In this document: positions 25,211 to 34,510 of the stretch, one piece after another
How positions within the stretch are numbered: the first letter of the stretch is position 1
How the letters are laid out: each line of letters begins with the position of its first letter
Assembly: GCA_963802375.1 (NCBI GenBank)
Contig: CAWDIJ010000010.1
Coordinates: 434,001-498,000 of the forward strand
Direction of reading: 5' to 3'
Source: JACDAN01 sp963802375
Lineage (GTDB): Bacteria; Actinomycetota; Thermoleophilia; Gaiellales; Gaiellaceae
Length of the DNA stretch: 64,000 nucleotides
Position numbers and translations under genes: made by a program
The notes under the pieces: generated by a model
Database searches by the model: none
What the model saw: only the letters and a program-made list of their open reading frames with translations
What the model was told of the DNA's origin: nothing

Positions 25211-25825
25211 CTACGCGGGGTCGATCTCGCGGCTCACGATCCACGCGTGCTTGCCGACCTGCCGTCCCCTCGTGAACCCGTACTGCTCGAACAGCTCGGC
25301 GGTCGCGCTGAACAGGAACCGGCTTTGAGCCTCCCGTCCGGCGGTTACCTCGGAGATCGCCTCGACGAGACCGCCGCCGGCGGCGGCGATCTGGGCGAGT
25401 GCGCCCTCCAGCCCGGCCCGCGCGACTCCGCGGCCGCGATGGCCCTTGTCGACGAAGATGCAGGCGATCCGCCAGCGCGCACGAGGCGGCGGGTTCTTCG
25501 CGTACTCACGGTGGTGCTTGAGCCCGAGTTCCTCCGGACTGCCGTACTGGCACCAGCCCTGCGCGAGGTCGTCCTCGTCAAAGACCAGTGCGGCATGCGC
25601 GCGGCCCGCCCTGACCAGCTCCTCCTTCAGAGTGCGGGGATCGCTGACGCCGCGTTGGTACTCGGAGTGATGGGCGATGCACCAGCACCCTCCGTAGACC
25701 CCGTTGTTGCGCTCGACCAGCTCCGCAAAGGCGTCCCACGTGGACGCGTCGAGCGGGCGGGTCTCGTAGGAAGCCCCCTCGGCCGGGCTCGCCTCTCCGG
25801 ATATCGGTGCTGAGCGCTTGGCCAT
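25211..25825 (-). CDS. GNAT-family N-acetyltransferase
   Basis: About 204 aa from ATG 25825. The acetyl-CoA-binding loop is seen in CIFVDKGHRGRGVARAGLEGAL (motif A, split helix-loop). A Cys/His-rich stretch NNGVYGGCWCIAHHSEYQ near residue 50 and EQYGFTRGRQVGKHAWIV near the end are typical of a GNAT subgroup in actinobacteria. Substrate unknown. Confidence 0.8.
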   Translation of the reverse strand: MAKRSAPISGEASPAEGASYETRPLDASTWDAFAELVERNNGVYGGCWCIAHHSEYQRGVSDPRTLKEELVRAGRAHAALVFDEDDLAQGWCQYGSPEELGLKHHREYAKNPPPRARWRIACIFVDKGHRGRGVARAGLEGALAQIAAAGGGLVEAISEVTAGREAQSRFLFSATAELFEQYGFTRGRQVGKHAWIVSREIDPA

Positions 25826-26067
25826 CGGCGGCTTCAGCCGAGAGCTTAGTCCGGGTCGTCGAGAGCAGACGGAAACGAGAGTGCTCCGTGACATTCCCGA
25901 ACGCTGGCTCGCCGCGACGCTGGGGCGGTTCCTCGCGCTGCTGGTCGTCGCGCCGCTCGCGTTCGTCGCGTTCACGCCCTGGAGTTTCAGCTCTGCAAAG
26001 CGGCGCGCACCGGGAGGTGCCGGTGCGCTGAAGCGCCGACGGGACGGCTACCGTGCCCGCGTCGCGC

Positions 26068-27537
26068 ATGCCACTCGTTCCGCCGGTCAGCGCCGATGAT
26101 CCACACGTCGCCAGGCGAGCCGTCGCCGGGCTTCTCTCGATGATCGTCCCGGGCGCCGGGCAGGCCTTCGCAGGCGCCTGGCGGCGCGGCCTCGTCCTGT
26201 TCGCGCTCTTCGCGTTCGGGGCAGTGCCGGTCCTCGTCGTTGCCGCTGTGCCGGTCCGGTCGGCGGCTTGGCTCCTAGAGGGCCGGCTGCTCCCAGCAGC
26301 GCTTGCGGTCAACATCTTCCTGCTCGCGCTGCGGCTCTTCGCGGCGCTCGACGCTTGGCGCATGGGCCTGCTCGCCAAGAGCGTGCCGGCACTCACGGCT
26401 GCCGGCGCGATCGCTGTGCTGACCGCGACACCGCACGTCGCGGCCGGCTATGTGACCGTGCGGAGCGAGGTCACGCTGCAGCGCGTGTTCGCGGACGAAG
26501 AGCCGTCGGACGTCCTGCCAGCGCGCGGTGTGTTCCTACGGAGGGGCGACCGCACCGCGCCCGATTTTGGCCCCCGCGAGCTGCCCCGATCAGCGCCGCT
26601 TCCGGCCGGGCGGCTCTCCGCGACGCGCGACGTTCTCGTTCAGACGGACACGCCGCTCGAGCGGCCGTGGGTAACGATCCTGCTGCTCGGAAGCGACGAG
26701 GGCCCCGGCCAGGCGGGCGACCGCACCGACACGATGATCCTCGCCGGGCTGGAGCGCGACACCGGCCGCGCGGTCGCGTTCGGTATTCCGCGCAACCTCG
26801 TCAACCTTCGGCTCGGCGGGCGCGCAGGAGAAGAGCTGCGCCGCTTCCCCGACCTCCTCAACGCGCTCTACCGCTTCGCGAACGAGGAGCGTCCCGACCT
26901 TTTTCCCGGCGGGCGAGATCCCGGCGCGACTGCGCTCAAGCAAACGATTTCGCGCCTGCTCGGCCTGCGCGTGGACTACCACGCGATGGTCGACCTGGAC
27001 GGGTTCCGCGACCTCGTGGACGCGCTCGGCGGAGTGAAGATCCGGGTGCGCGAGCGCATCGTCGACGAAGTGACGCGACCAGCGTGGGGCGAGACAAAGC
27101 CACGCATCAACGTGTACCCGGGCCGGACCTACCATTTCGACGGGCGCACCGCGCTCGCGTACGTGCGCTCGCGCAAGGACTCGGACGACTACACGCGGAT
27201 GCACCGCCAGCGCTGCTTCCTGACTGCCATGGCGAACCAGCTCGACGTGGTCAGCGTGCTGCGCAACTTCGGCGCCTTGGCGTCGATCGTGGAATCGAGC
27301 GTGCGGACCGATATCCCGCGCGACCAGCTTCCCGACCTCATCCGCCTCGTCGGCCGGCTCGACCCGAAGCGGACTCTCACGGTCACGTTCGGCCGCCGCT
27401 ACATCGCGCGCCGGCGCGCGCACGATCGCTTCCCGATCGCAAACGTCGGCGCGATGCGCACGACGGCGCGCGAGGCGATCCTGCAACTACGCCCGGACAC
27501 CAGGCGCGACGTCGACACCGCCCGCCGCGCCTGCTGA
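26068..27537 (+). CDS. LytR-CpsA-Psr (LCP) family protein
   Basis: About 489 aa from ATG 26068 (a GTG at 26053 is possible; TACCGT at 26049-26054 favours the ATG). Three or four N-terminal membrane helices, then an extracytoplasmic LCP domain beginning WVTILLLGSDEG, with conserved GDRTDTMIL, AFGIPRNLVNL, VDLDGFRDLVDALGGV, ALAYVRSRKDSDDYTRMHRQ. LCP enzymes attach teichoic-acid, arabinogalactan or capsule-like polymers to peptidoglycan. The multi-helix N-terminus is longer than the usual single anchor. Confidence 0.9.
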   Translation: MPLVPPVSADDPHVARRAVAGLLSMIVPGAGQAFAGAWRRGLVLFALFAFGAVPVLVVAAVPVRSAAWLLEGRLLPAALAVNIFLLALRLFAALDAWRMGLLAKSVPALTAAGAIAVLTATPHVAAGYVTVRSEVTLQRVFADEEPSDVLPARGVFLRRGDRTAPDFGPRELPRSAPLPAGRLSATRDVLVQTDTPLERPWVTILLLGSDEGPGQAGDRTDTMILAGLERDTGRAVAFGIPRNLVNLRLGGRAGEELRRFPDLLNALYRFANEERPDLFPGGRDPGATALKQTISRLLGLRVDYHAMVDLDGFRDLVDALGGVKIRVRERIVDEVTRPAWGETKPRINVYPGRTYHFDGRTALAYVRSRKDSDDYTRMHRQRCFLTAMANQLDVVSVLRNFGALASIVESSVRTDIPRDQLPDLIRLVGRLDPKRTLTVTFGRRYIARRRAHDRFPIANVGAMRTTAREAILQLRPDTRRDVDTARRAC

Positions 27538-27587
27538 GGGCGGCTATCAGTCCGGGCCGATGTTTTGGTTGAGCCGGAAGACCTTGT

Positions 27588-27599
27588 CCGTATGCGCCT
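27588..27599 (+). repeat. attR-like 12-bp copy of the tRNA-Glu 3' end
   Basis: Exact copy of CCGTATGCGCCT from 23869-23880, in the same orientation, in the short gap between the LCP gene and a methyltransferase gene. The preceding bases (TGT versus CC) differ, so identity is limited to 12 bp. Confidence 0.4.
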
Positions 27600-27600
27600 C

Positions 27601-28437
27601 TTAGGCTCGCGGCGGCTTTTGCCCTGCGGCGAGCTTGACGGAGACCGGCACGGCGAACCCATCCTCGGTTCGGTACTCCTCGAGCAGTTCGTCGAAGTTC
27701 ATCCGCATGGCGCGCTGCGTTTCGGGTGACTGTCCGACGATCATCGGCCGCACGCGCACCGAGCCGTCGACGAGCCCGTCCCAGAGCTCGTCACCGCTCG
27801 CCAGCCGAAGCGGGAACTCGACGGTCTCGATGGATACGTCGCCGAGCCCGGCGTCGCTCAACAGCCGGGCGAACTCGCTTTCCTCGGCGAACCGGAAGAT
27901 CGGCGGGCCGGGCGGCACGTCGGGCGGCGGAAGCGCGCCGGCGGCCGTGAACGCGTCGAACACGACGCCGAGCCACCGGCCCCGCGAAGGCTCGTCCCAG
28001 ACGCTGAACGCCGCGCGGCCCTCAGGCTCGAGCACGCGGGTGGCCTCGGCCACCGCAGCATCCGGCCGGCCGAGGTGCAGCAAGAGAAACGCGCCGGTCA
28101 CCGCATCGAAGGAGTCGTCCGGGAACGGCAGCTCGGTCGCGTCGCCGCGAACGAACTCGACGCCGGGCGAGCGCGAGCGCGCAAACGCGAGCATCGTCTC
28201 GGAGAAGTCGAGCCCGACCGAGTCCGCGCCCCGTTCTGCCGCCCTGGCCGCGACGTAGCCGGGCCCGGTCGCGACGTCGAGCACCCGCTTGCCAGGCCCG
28301 GCGCCGACCGCATCGAGAAGCGGATCGGCCACCTGCGAGGTCACACGCCCTGCCAACGCGTCGTAACCGGCCGGCTCCTTCACTCCCCAGCCGGCTTCCT
28401 CGAACGTGTCGAACGCGACGGGGTCGTAGTCGCTCAT
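27601..28437 (-). CDS. Class I SAM-dependent methyltransferase
   Basis: A 278-aa protein of the UbiE/COQ5-like group. Motif I RVLDVATGPGYVAARAAERG, acidic motif GLDFSETMLAFAR, FVRGDATELPFPDDSFDAV and GAFLLLHLGRPDAA. Substrate unknown. ATG at 28437 with CATACT 7 nt upstream, again a leaderless arrangement. Confidence 0.85.
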   Translation of the reverse strand: MSDYDPVAFDTFEEAGWGVKEPAGYDALAGRVTSQVADPLLDAVGAGPGKRVLDVATGPGYVAARAAERGADSVGLDFSETMLAFARSRSPGVEFVRGDATELPFPDDSFDAVTGAFLLLHLGRPDAAVAEATRVLEPEGRAAFSVWDEPSRGRWLGVVFDAFTAAGALPPPDVPPGPPIFRFAEESEFARLLSDAGLGDVSIETVEFPLRLASGDELWDGLVDGSVRVRPMIVGQSPETQRAMRMNFDELLEEYRTEDGFAVPVSVKLAAGQKPPRA

Positions 28438-28479
28438 GGGCGGAAGTATGAGCCTGGCAGTTCGGAAGCGAAGGGCTGG

Positions 28480-28785
28480 TCAGACCAGTCTGAGAAGTGC
28501 GGCGGCGAGCGCACCGAGCGCAATCGCCGCGAGCATGGGCACGCGGAGGAGGAATGCTCCGCCCGCGACCGCAACGCCGGCCGCCTGGGCGTCGACACGG
28601 AGGCTGCTGCCCTCGCTGAACGTCCCGACGACGACGAGGGCCATGAGCAGCGCAGGCCCGAGGAGGGCAATCACAGCGACGACGGGTGGTGGAAGCTCGC
28701 GGCCGCCCAGGAGCACGGGCCCGGCCGCCTTGATCGCGAAGTTCGCGACCGCCACGACCAGAATCGACGTCCAGACGGCAGTCAC
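28480..28785 (-). CDS. azlD: AzlD-type branched-chain amino acid exporter subunit
   Basis: A 101-aa protein with three or four hydrophobic helices (ILVVAVANFAIKAAGPVLLG, VVAVIALLGPALLMALVVV, LLRVPMLAAIALGALAAALL). Size and helix layout match AzlD, the small partner of AzlC. GTG at 28785 overlaps the azlC TGA by 4 nt, confirming the pair. Confidence 0.85.
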   Translation of the reverse strand: MTAVWTSILVVAVANFAIKAAGPVLLGGRELPPPVVAVIALLGPALLMALVVVGTFSEGSSLRVDAQAAGVAVAGGAFLLRVPMLAAIALGALAAALLRLV

Positions 28786-29453
28786 GCCGGGCGCCTCCGC
28801 AGGCCGATCAACGCCCCGGCGCACGCCGCGATGATCGGGATGCCCGGCGGCGAGACGGGAATGAGCGCCAGCGCGACTCCGGCGGCGATCAGCGCGGCAG
28901 CGACGAAGTCGGCTCCTCGGCGAAGCTCGTCGAGGAGCAGGTACAGGAAGAACGCCGGGAAGACGACGTCGAGGCCGAGCGCCTCCGGATCGGTAAGGAC
29001 GTTGCCGGCGAACACCCCGACCGCGGTTCCTGCCACCCACGCGACGTACTGAGGCAGCGTCGCGCCCATGAGAAGCTCGCGGTCGAACCGCCCTTCTCCC
29101 TGATTCGCGAGGGCCCAAGACGCATCCACGGTCGTCTGCGCCTCCAGGGCCCGTCGCAGCGGCCCGCCGCGAAAGATCGAGGCGACGGCCACGCCCATGA
29201 CGGCGAAGCGCGCGTTGACCAGGATCGCGGCGACGATCGCCGCCAGCGCCGTGCCGCCTGCCTCCAGCACCTCCGCGAGCGCGAACTGCGCCGACCCGGA
29301 GAACACGATCACCGAGGAGACGATGGGCGCGACGACGCCCCAGCCGAGGTCCCGCGCGAGCACGCCGAAGGACACGGCGATCACGAAGACCGCGGGCGCG
29401 ATTGCCGTACCGGCGCGGAGTCCGGCCCTGAAGCTGTCCGGCCGGTGGTCCAA
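28782..29453 (-). CDS. azlC: AzlC-type branched-chain amino acid exporter subunit
   Basis: About 223 aa from TTG 29453. Typical AzlC stretches: FRAGLRAGTAIAPAVFVIAV, FSGSAQFALAEVL, AAILVNARFAVMGVAVA, DASWALANQGEG, VFPAFFLYLLLDEL. With AzlD it exports valine, leucine or isoleucine analogues. No ATG is available near the N-terminus; TTG lies 5 nt after the upstream peptidase gene, implying coupling. Confidence 0.88.
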   Translation of the reverse strand: MDHRPDSFRAGLRAGTAIAPAVFVIAVSFGVLARDLGWGVVAPIVSSVIVFSGSAQFALAEVLEAGGTALAAIVAAILVNARFAVMGVAVASIFRGGPLRRALEAQTTVDASWALANQGEGRFDRELLMGATLPQYVAWVAGTAVGVFAGNVLTDPEALGLDVVFPAFFLYLLLDELRRGADFVAAALIAAGVALALIPVSPPGIPIIAACAGALIGLRRRPA

Positions 29454-29458
29454 CCGGG

Positions 29459-31153
29459 CTACTCCAGAGTGAGCTCGCGCCGGACGACCCCGGCGCGCTG
29501 GTGGCGCGCCTCCACCTGAACGACCGATCCCGCCGGCGCCTCTACCACCCACTCCGCCTTCGCGCGGTCGCTCGTCGCATCGTCCGACGCCCACCAGAGC
29601 AGCGACCGCCGATGGACGCGCCCTTCGAGCTGGCCCAGCTCCACCTTCTTCTCGCCGCCGAGCAGCCGCCCGCCGTCCGGCACCGTGATCTCCGCTTCCA
29701 GCGCGCGCACCGCTTTCCGCTCCACGGCCTTCTCCGAGACCGACGTCGGGAGCCAGCCGGTGTTGTGCAGCACCACCCGGACGAGCCACGACCCCTCCCC
29801 CAGCTCCTCGGCCTCGAGCGACAGGATCTCCAGCCGCGGCGAGACGAGCAGGTGCCAGATCGCGAGGTCCGCGTGCGGTGCGATCTCGCGCTCGAGGAAC
29901 TGCGGCGGGACGTTCGCCCACGCGTACATGAGGTCCCAGCCGCCGAGCTCGACCTCGCCGAGCTGGTCGTGCTCGTACGCGTACCAGTCGACGTACCCCT
30001 TCCCGTCCAGCTGCTCGTCGCTCCACCGGATGAGCTTGAGATCGTCCTCGGGCGGGTGGTCGCGCATCCACTCGATGTACTGGTAGCCCTCGATCCCCGC
30101 CTCCCGCTGCGGGCTCCAGAACTCCGTCGTCCAGGAGTAGATCCCGAGGTGGTCGTACAACCAGTCGTTCGCGCCGCCCTTGACCGTCTGCTTCGGGTCG
30201 TACTTGAAGTCGTGGAAGATCGAGATCGCGGGATACCCGGTCAGCTCGGTCGCCTTCTCGCCAAGCAGCTGGTACGCGCGCAGGTCGTTCGTCGGATAGT
30301 GCTCGTCGGGATAGCTCGAGTACGGCCGCAGGTGGACGCCGCTGAACGTGTGGTACGCGAAGTGGGCAGTGATGTTCGGCCGGTCGACGATCGCCTGCAC
30401 CATCGCCCGGATCTCGGGCTCGGACGTTGGGTACGGGCCTGCGCCATGCTGCTCGGCCTCGACTGCCCATTCCATCGGGAAGTTGCGGTTCAGGTCGAGC
30501 CCCTCGAGCGGCGGTGCGATCTTGATCGTGACACCGTCGAAGTTCCGAACCCGGCCCTCCCAGAGCAGCCGGAAGTACTCGCCACCCTCCTCGTCCGGGT
30601 CGCGCCGGACCATGAGCCGCGGCTCCTCCGCATGCGCCTTCCACGAGCCGTTCGGATCGCGGATCCGCATCATCAGGATGCGCCCGTCGCCGTCGAGATC
30701 CTCCTCGTAGAGCCCGTCGAGCTCCTCCGCGAGGGGCCAGGGCCGAGTGCTGGAGCGGATGAACCGGGGCCGGTCGGCCAATGCGAGCTCGGCGCCGTCG
30801 GGGTTCAGCCGCGGGACGACGTAGAACGCGCGCGTGTCGAGGACACGCGTGACGCGCTCGTCGCTGCCGTACCCCGAGAGCAGGCGGTGCATCAGGTAGA
30901 GCGCCGCCGTGGCGCCGGTCACCTCGACCGCGTGGATGTTGGCCTCGATCAGAAGCGCCGGCTTCTCGAGCGCCGGCCCGGTCTCGGTGTTCGAGATCGT
31001 GGCGAGCCAGATGTCGCGGCCCTCGTGGCTCTTGCCGATCGATTCGAGCGCGAAGAGCTCAGGCCGCTCGTCGGCCCAGCCCTGGAGGAGCTTCGCTAGC
31101 TCGTCGTACCCGTAGAACCGGTCGAAGGCCGGCCCAGCGGCGTCAGGCGCCAA
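29459..31153 (-). CDS. M14-family zinc carboxypeptidase
   Basis: A 564-aa protein. The M14 zinc ligands are visible as His-x-x-Glu in LIEANIHAVEVTGA and a later His in TAHFAYHTFSGV; RLNPDGAEL and GLDLNRNFPMEW supply substrate contacts, and SWTTEFWSP may hold the catalytic Glu. A C-terminal beta-rich region of about 150 residues (SWLVRVVLHNTGWLPT) is probably a separate binding domain. No signal peptide is evident, suggesting a cytosolic enzyme. TTG start overlapping the M3-like gene by 11 nt. Confidence 0.85.
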   Translation of the reverse strand: MAPDAAGPAFDRFYGYDELAKLLQGWADERPELFALESIGKSHEGRDIWLATISNTETGPALEKPALLIEANIHAVEVTGATAALYLMHRLLSGYGSDERVTRVLDTRAFYVVPRLNPDGAELALADRPRFIRSSTRPWPLAEELDGLYEEDLDGDGRILMMRIRDPNGSWKAHAEEPRLMVRRDPDEEGGEYFRLLWEGRVRNFDGVTIKIAPPLEGLDLNRNFPMEWAVEAEQHGAGPYPTSEPEIRAMVQAIVDRPNITAHFAYHTFSGVHLRPYSSYPDEHYPTNDLRAYQLLGEKATELTGYPAISIFHDFKYDPKQTVKGGANDWLYDHLGIYSWTTEFWSPQREAGIEGYQYIEWMRDHPPEDDLKLIRWSDEQLDGKGYVDWYAYEHDQLGEVELGGWDLMYAWANVPPQFLEREIAPHADLAIWHLLVSPRLEILSLEAEELGEGSWLVRVVLHNTGWLPTSVSEKAVERKAVRALEAEITVPDGGRLLGGEKKVELGQLEGRVHRRSLLWWASDDATSDRAKAEWVVEAPAGSVVQVEARHQRAGVVRRELTLE

Positions 31154-32651
31154 GTTCGTGGAGAAGTGGCTTTGTGTCGTGCGGGTCGAACCCGAGGCGG
31201 CCCGCGACCTCCTCGCTGGAGGGACGCGTGCCTTCGGCGAAGAGCGAGCGCAGGTGATCCCCAGTGGCCTTGTTCCGCCACCAGTCTTCGCCGACCTCCT
31301 TCGTCAGCCACTGCCGCATCTGCGCCGAGCGGATCCAGGCCCGGAGGTAGTCCGCCGAGTAGAAGCCCGCGTCCATGTCCGCAAGGTATGCATCCGGCCG
31401 GTACGAAACGCTGCTCGCGGCCGTCAGGAGCTCGTGGTACCGGGCAGGGCCGGCAGCTCCGTTATCGAATCCGCCCCAGAACTCGAGCTCGAACTGGAGC
31501 TTCGCCGTGTAGCGCCGGTAGAGCAAAGCTTCCAGGAACACGGTTGCCTCGGCGTTGTCCTTTGCTTCCTCCTCCGAGAGCCCGAAGTGCTCGACGTGCC
31601 AGCCCGGCTCGCGGGAGATCGCCTCGAAGATGTACGAGTAGATCTCCGTCAGCGCGTGGTCGCGCGAGAGGTTGCGGAAGGTGTACGGCAGGTTCGGGTC
31701 GCAGTTGCCGTAGTGGAGTGCGTGGCCGGCCTCGTGGAGGAACGCCTGGTAGTCGTGCAGGCCGCCCTGGGCGCGGGTGATCAGGTGGACGACCTTCGGC
31801 GGGTCGGCGGCGATCACGCACGCCCGCGGCGACTTCTGCGGCCGGTCGTCCAGATCCATGCGGATGTTCGGCTCCTCGTCCATGTTGAAGCCGAGGTGGC
31901 GGAGCGTCTGGAGGCAGACGTCGGTCGCGCGCTCCTTCGTATACGTCGCCTCGAGCGGCGAGAGGCGCCGGAGCCAAGCGACGTGGTACGAGGACGGGAC
32001 CCCCGGGCGGTCGTCGCCGAGCAGCTTGTCGAACCACTTCCCCGAGAGCCGGCCGTAGACCTCGTCGGCGGCGCGGCTCGCGTCCGTCAGGACCTTGGAC
32101 AGCTCGCGGAGCGAGATGTCCTTCTCCTCTTCGTTCCGGGCGACCGCGTCCGGCTCGCCGGAGAGCTCGGCGTCGAGCTCCTCGTGCGCCTGGAGCATCT
32201 CCATCCGCTGGTCGTTGAACCCGGCGGAGGCGTCGCCGTGGAGCTCGCCGAGCTCCTCGCGCTCGTCGAAGGCGTGCAGGACGGCAAGCTGCGCCTGGGC
32301 TGACCGAAGGGGCAGCTCCTCCCCGCGGTACGTGACGCGGGCGGCGAGGATCGCGTTCTCGAGCTCGTCTTCGCGAGCGCTCAGCTCGACCTCGACGAGG
32401 CCGGACTCGCAGGTCTTTCGAAGCCTGTAGAGGCGCTCGCGGTCGTCGGGACCGGCGGCTGACTCGGCCTCGTGCAGCGCGTCGAGCTGCTCACGTGTGA
32501 AGAGCTCCCTGTAGCGCGCGACGATCTCGGCGCGCTCGGAGACCTCCTTCTCGCCGACGCGAACGGCGCGCCCTTCCTCGGCGCGCTCATAGAGGTATCT
32601 CTGGAGCTCGGCCTCGAACTCCGCGGGCGTCCTGACGGCAGTCACGCTCAT
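31143..32651 (-). CDS. M3-like HEXXH metallopeptidase
   Basis: A 502-aa gluzincin-type protein. The zinc motif is HEAGHALHYGNCD, with the downstream Glu ligand likely in DHALTEIYSYIFEAI. The N-terminal half is long and helical, as in M3 oligopeptidases, which degrade short peptides. It forms a unit with the M14 peptidase gene that follows, so the two may act in peptide turnover. ATG at 32651; TAGATT 11 nt upstream. Confidence 0.8.
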   Translation of the reverse strand: MSVTAVRTPAEFEAELQRYLYERAEEGRAVRVGEKEVSERAEIVARYRELFTREQLDALHEAESAAGPDDRERLYRLRKTCESGLVEVELSAREDELENAILAARVTYRGEELPLRSAQAQLAVLHAFDEREELGELHGDASAGFNDQRMEMLQAHEELDAELSGEPDAVARNEEEKDISLRELSKVLTDASRAADEVYGRLSGKWFDKLLGDDRPGVPSSYHVAWLRRLSPLEATYTKERATDVCLQTLRHLGFNMDEEPNIRMDLDDRPQKSPRACVIAADPPKVVHLITRAQGGLHDYQAFLHEAGHALHYGNCDPNLPYTFRNLSRDHALTEIYSYIFEAISREPGWHVEHFGLSEEEAKDNAEATVFLEALLYRRYTAKLQFELEFWGGFDNGAAGPARYHELLTAASSVSYRPDAYLADMDAGFYSADYLRAWIRSAQMRQWLTKEVGEDWWRNKATGDHLRSLFAEGTRPSSEEVAGRLGFDPHDTKPLLHELGA

Positions 32652-32665
32652 ATCGGATGGGGAAT

Positions 32666-33031
32666 CTACCGAAGCGGGGAGCTCGACCGACCGACCAGCT
32701 CACGCACGGTGTCGCTCAGCTCGTCGATGGAGAACGGCTTGCCGATCACGGTTGCGCCATCCGGCAGGTGGACGCCCGGGCTCCCCGTCAGCAGGGCGAC
32801 CGCCGGCCCCTGGCGCTCGATCGCCGGCAGGAGCACGAGGCCGTTGTCGTTCCCGAGGTGGACGTCGAGCAGGATCGCATCGAGGTGTTCCGCCTCGAGC
32901 GCGGCGCGAGCGGTGTCCACGCTCTCGGCCTCGACGACCCGGTATCCCTCGAGCTCCAGGTTGACCCGGCAGAGGAGCCTGAGCGAGGGATCGTCGTCGA
33001 CAACCAACACCGTCGCCGGGCCCCCTGCCAT
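32666..33031 (-). CDS. Stand-alone response-regulator receiver protein
   Basis: A 121-aa single REC domain without an output domain. VLVVDDDPSLRLL supplies the acidic pocket, ILLDVHLGNDNG the phospho-acceptor Asp, and ALLTGSP plus VIGKPFSIDEL the Thr and Lys switch residues. Probably a phosphorelay or interaction module; no kinase lies nearby. ATG at 33031, TATACA 9 nt upstream. Confidence 0.85.
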   Translation of the reverse strand: MAGGPATVLVVDDDPSLRLLCRVNLELEGYRVVEAESVDTARAALEAEHLDAILLDVHLGNDNGLVLLPAIERQGPAVALLTGSPGVHLPDGATVIGKPFSIDELSDTVRELVGRSSSPLR

Positions 33032-33229
33032 CCCGCCGAGTGTATAGGCGTCCCTCGCCGTATCTCTCACGGACGCTCGAGCGTTCTCTTCTAGAAGTGG
33101 GAAATCAAGCCTGCTCACGTCCGTCGCCCGCACGCGAGCGGCAGTGGCAGGAGCTCCCCCGGCCCACGGCGAGCTTTCGACGCCGGTCCTGGCTGGAGTT
33201 CCAGCGCGCGCTGGACCCGTTGGCGCCGC

Positions 33230-34498
33230 CTAGGCCGCTTCCCCGCGGGCCGTCGCAAGGCGCCTGAGCGTCTCGTCCCGGCCGAGCAGCTCCAGGCTCT
33301 CGAAGAGGCCCGGTGAGACCTTCGACCCGGTCACTGCGATCCGGATCGGCTGAAAGGCCTCGCGCGGCTTCAACTCGAGGCGCTCGGCGAGCGACCTGAG
33401 CTCCCGCTCGATCGGCTCCGCCTGGAACGGCTCGACGCCGGCGAGAGCCTGCTCTGCCTGCTCGAGCACGGGTCCGGCGCCGTCGAGCGGGACGGCCGGC
33501 TTGACGTCTTCGAAGAAGAACCTCGTGTAGTCGGCGAACTGGTCGAGCTTCTCGATCTTCTCCTGCACGAGCGGCGCCGCCCGGCGCACCAGCTCCTCGT
33601 CCCAGTCGAGGCCGGCCTCCCGCAGGTACTGGACGACCCGGTCCGCGTACTCGTCGGGAGAGAGGTTACGCAGGTGCACGCCGTTCAGCCAGGTCAGCTT
33701 CTGGTAGTCGAAGACGGCCGGGCTCGGGGCCACTCGGTCGAGCCGGAACCGCTCGAGCAGCTCCTCTCGGGTGAAGACCTCCGTCTTGTCGTCGTAGGCC
33801 CAACCGAGCCTGGCGAGGAAGTTGACCAGCGCCGCGGGGATGTAGCCCGCCCGGTGGAAGTCCTCGACCGACTGGGCCCCGTGGCGCTTGGACAGCTTCT
33901 TGCCGTCGGTGCCGAGCACGTCGGGCGCGTGGGCGTACACGGGCGGCTCCGCGCCGAGCGCGCGCAGGATCTGGAGCTGCTTCGGGGTGTTCGAGATGTG
34001 GTCCTGGCCGCGGATCACGTGGGTGATCTCGTCGAGCATGTCGTCGACCGGGTTGGCGAAGTTGTACGTCGGTCGTCCGTCGGCCCTGAGGATCACGAGG
34101 TCCTCGATGCTCTCGTTCGGCACCTCGACCGGGCCGCGAACCACGTCGACCCAGCCCGTCGTGCCCTCGTCGGGCATCCGGAACCGGATCGCGCCCTCGT
34201 CCTCGTACGCCTTTCCCTCGTCGACAAGCTGATGCGCGAGCCGCTGCGCGTCCTCCATCCGGTCGAGCTGGAAGCGGACCGGTCCGTCCCAGTCGATGCC
34301 GAGCCAGCCGAGCGAGCGCTGAATCTGCTCGGTCGCCTCGGCGACCTCCCGGCTCGTGTCCGTGTTCTCGATGCGCAGGAGGACCTCGCCCCCCTTTTGG
34401 CGTGCGAAGAGCCAGTTGAAGAGGAACGTGCGGACGCTGCCGATGTGCAGCAGCCCGGTCGGGCTCGGGGCCATGCGGACGCGGACAGTTGGACTCAC
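33230..34498 (-). CDS. gltX: Glutamyl-tRNA synthetase
   Basis: A 422-aa class I synthetase, shorter than the common 470-490. HIGH motif region MAPSPTGLLHIGSVRTFLFNW and KMSKS region LGTDGKKLSKRHGAQSVEDF are intact. No zinc-binding Cys cluster is present. It charges tRNA-Glu; whether it also misacylates tRNA-Gln is not decided by sequence alone. GTG start at 34498 with TACGAT 6 nt upstream, sharing a -10 region with nfo. Confidence 0.94.
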   Translation of the reverse strand: MSPTVRVRMAPSPTGLLHIGSVRTFLFNWLFARQKGGEVLLRIENTDTSREVAEATEQIQRSLGWLGIDWDGPVRFQLDRMEDAQRLAHQLVDEGKAYEDEGAIRFRMPDEGTTGWVDVVRGPVEVPNESIEDLVILRADGRPTYNFANPVDDMLDEITHVIRGQDHISNTPKQLQILRALGAEPPVYAHAPDVLGTDGKKLSKRHGAQSVEDFHRAGYIPAALVNFLARLGWAYDDKTEVFTREELLERFRLDRVAPSPAVFDYQKLTWLNGVHLRNLSPDEYADRVVQYLREAGLDWDEELVRRAAPLVQEKIEKLDQFADYTRFFFEDVKPAVPLDGAGPVLEQAEQALAGVEPFQAEPIERELRSLAERLELKPREAFQPIRIAVTGSKVSPGLFESLELLGRDETLRRLATARGEAA

Positions 34499-34503
34499 GC
34501 CTC

Positions 34504-34510
34504 TATCGTA
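34504..34510. promoter_or_regulatory. Shared bidirectional -10 box of gltX and nfo
   Basis: TATCGT at 34504-34509 lies 6 nt before the plus-strand nfo GTG (34516). On the other strand TACGAT at 34510-34505 lies 6 nt before the gltX GTG (34498). The two hexamers overlap by 5 bp, so one 17-bp spacer would start leaderless mRNAs in both directions. Confidence 0.55.

Noticed and set aside
25818..26099. 93-aa plus-strand ORF with one hydrophobic stretch before the LCP gene
   Set aside because: No ribosome site or 6-7 nt -10 box, basic low-complexity end, and overlap with the LCP start; kept as a possible but unsupported gene.
29501..31099. 532-aa plus-strand ORF antisense to the M14 peptidase
   Set aside because: Mirror frame of a real gene with biased codons; no recognisable domain.
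33040..33267. 75-aa ORF between the response regulator and gltX
   Set aside because: Pro/Arg-rich without motif and overlapping gltX; the roughly 190-bp gap shows no RNA or palindrome either.
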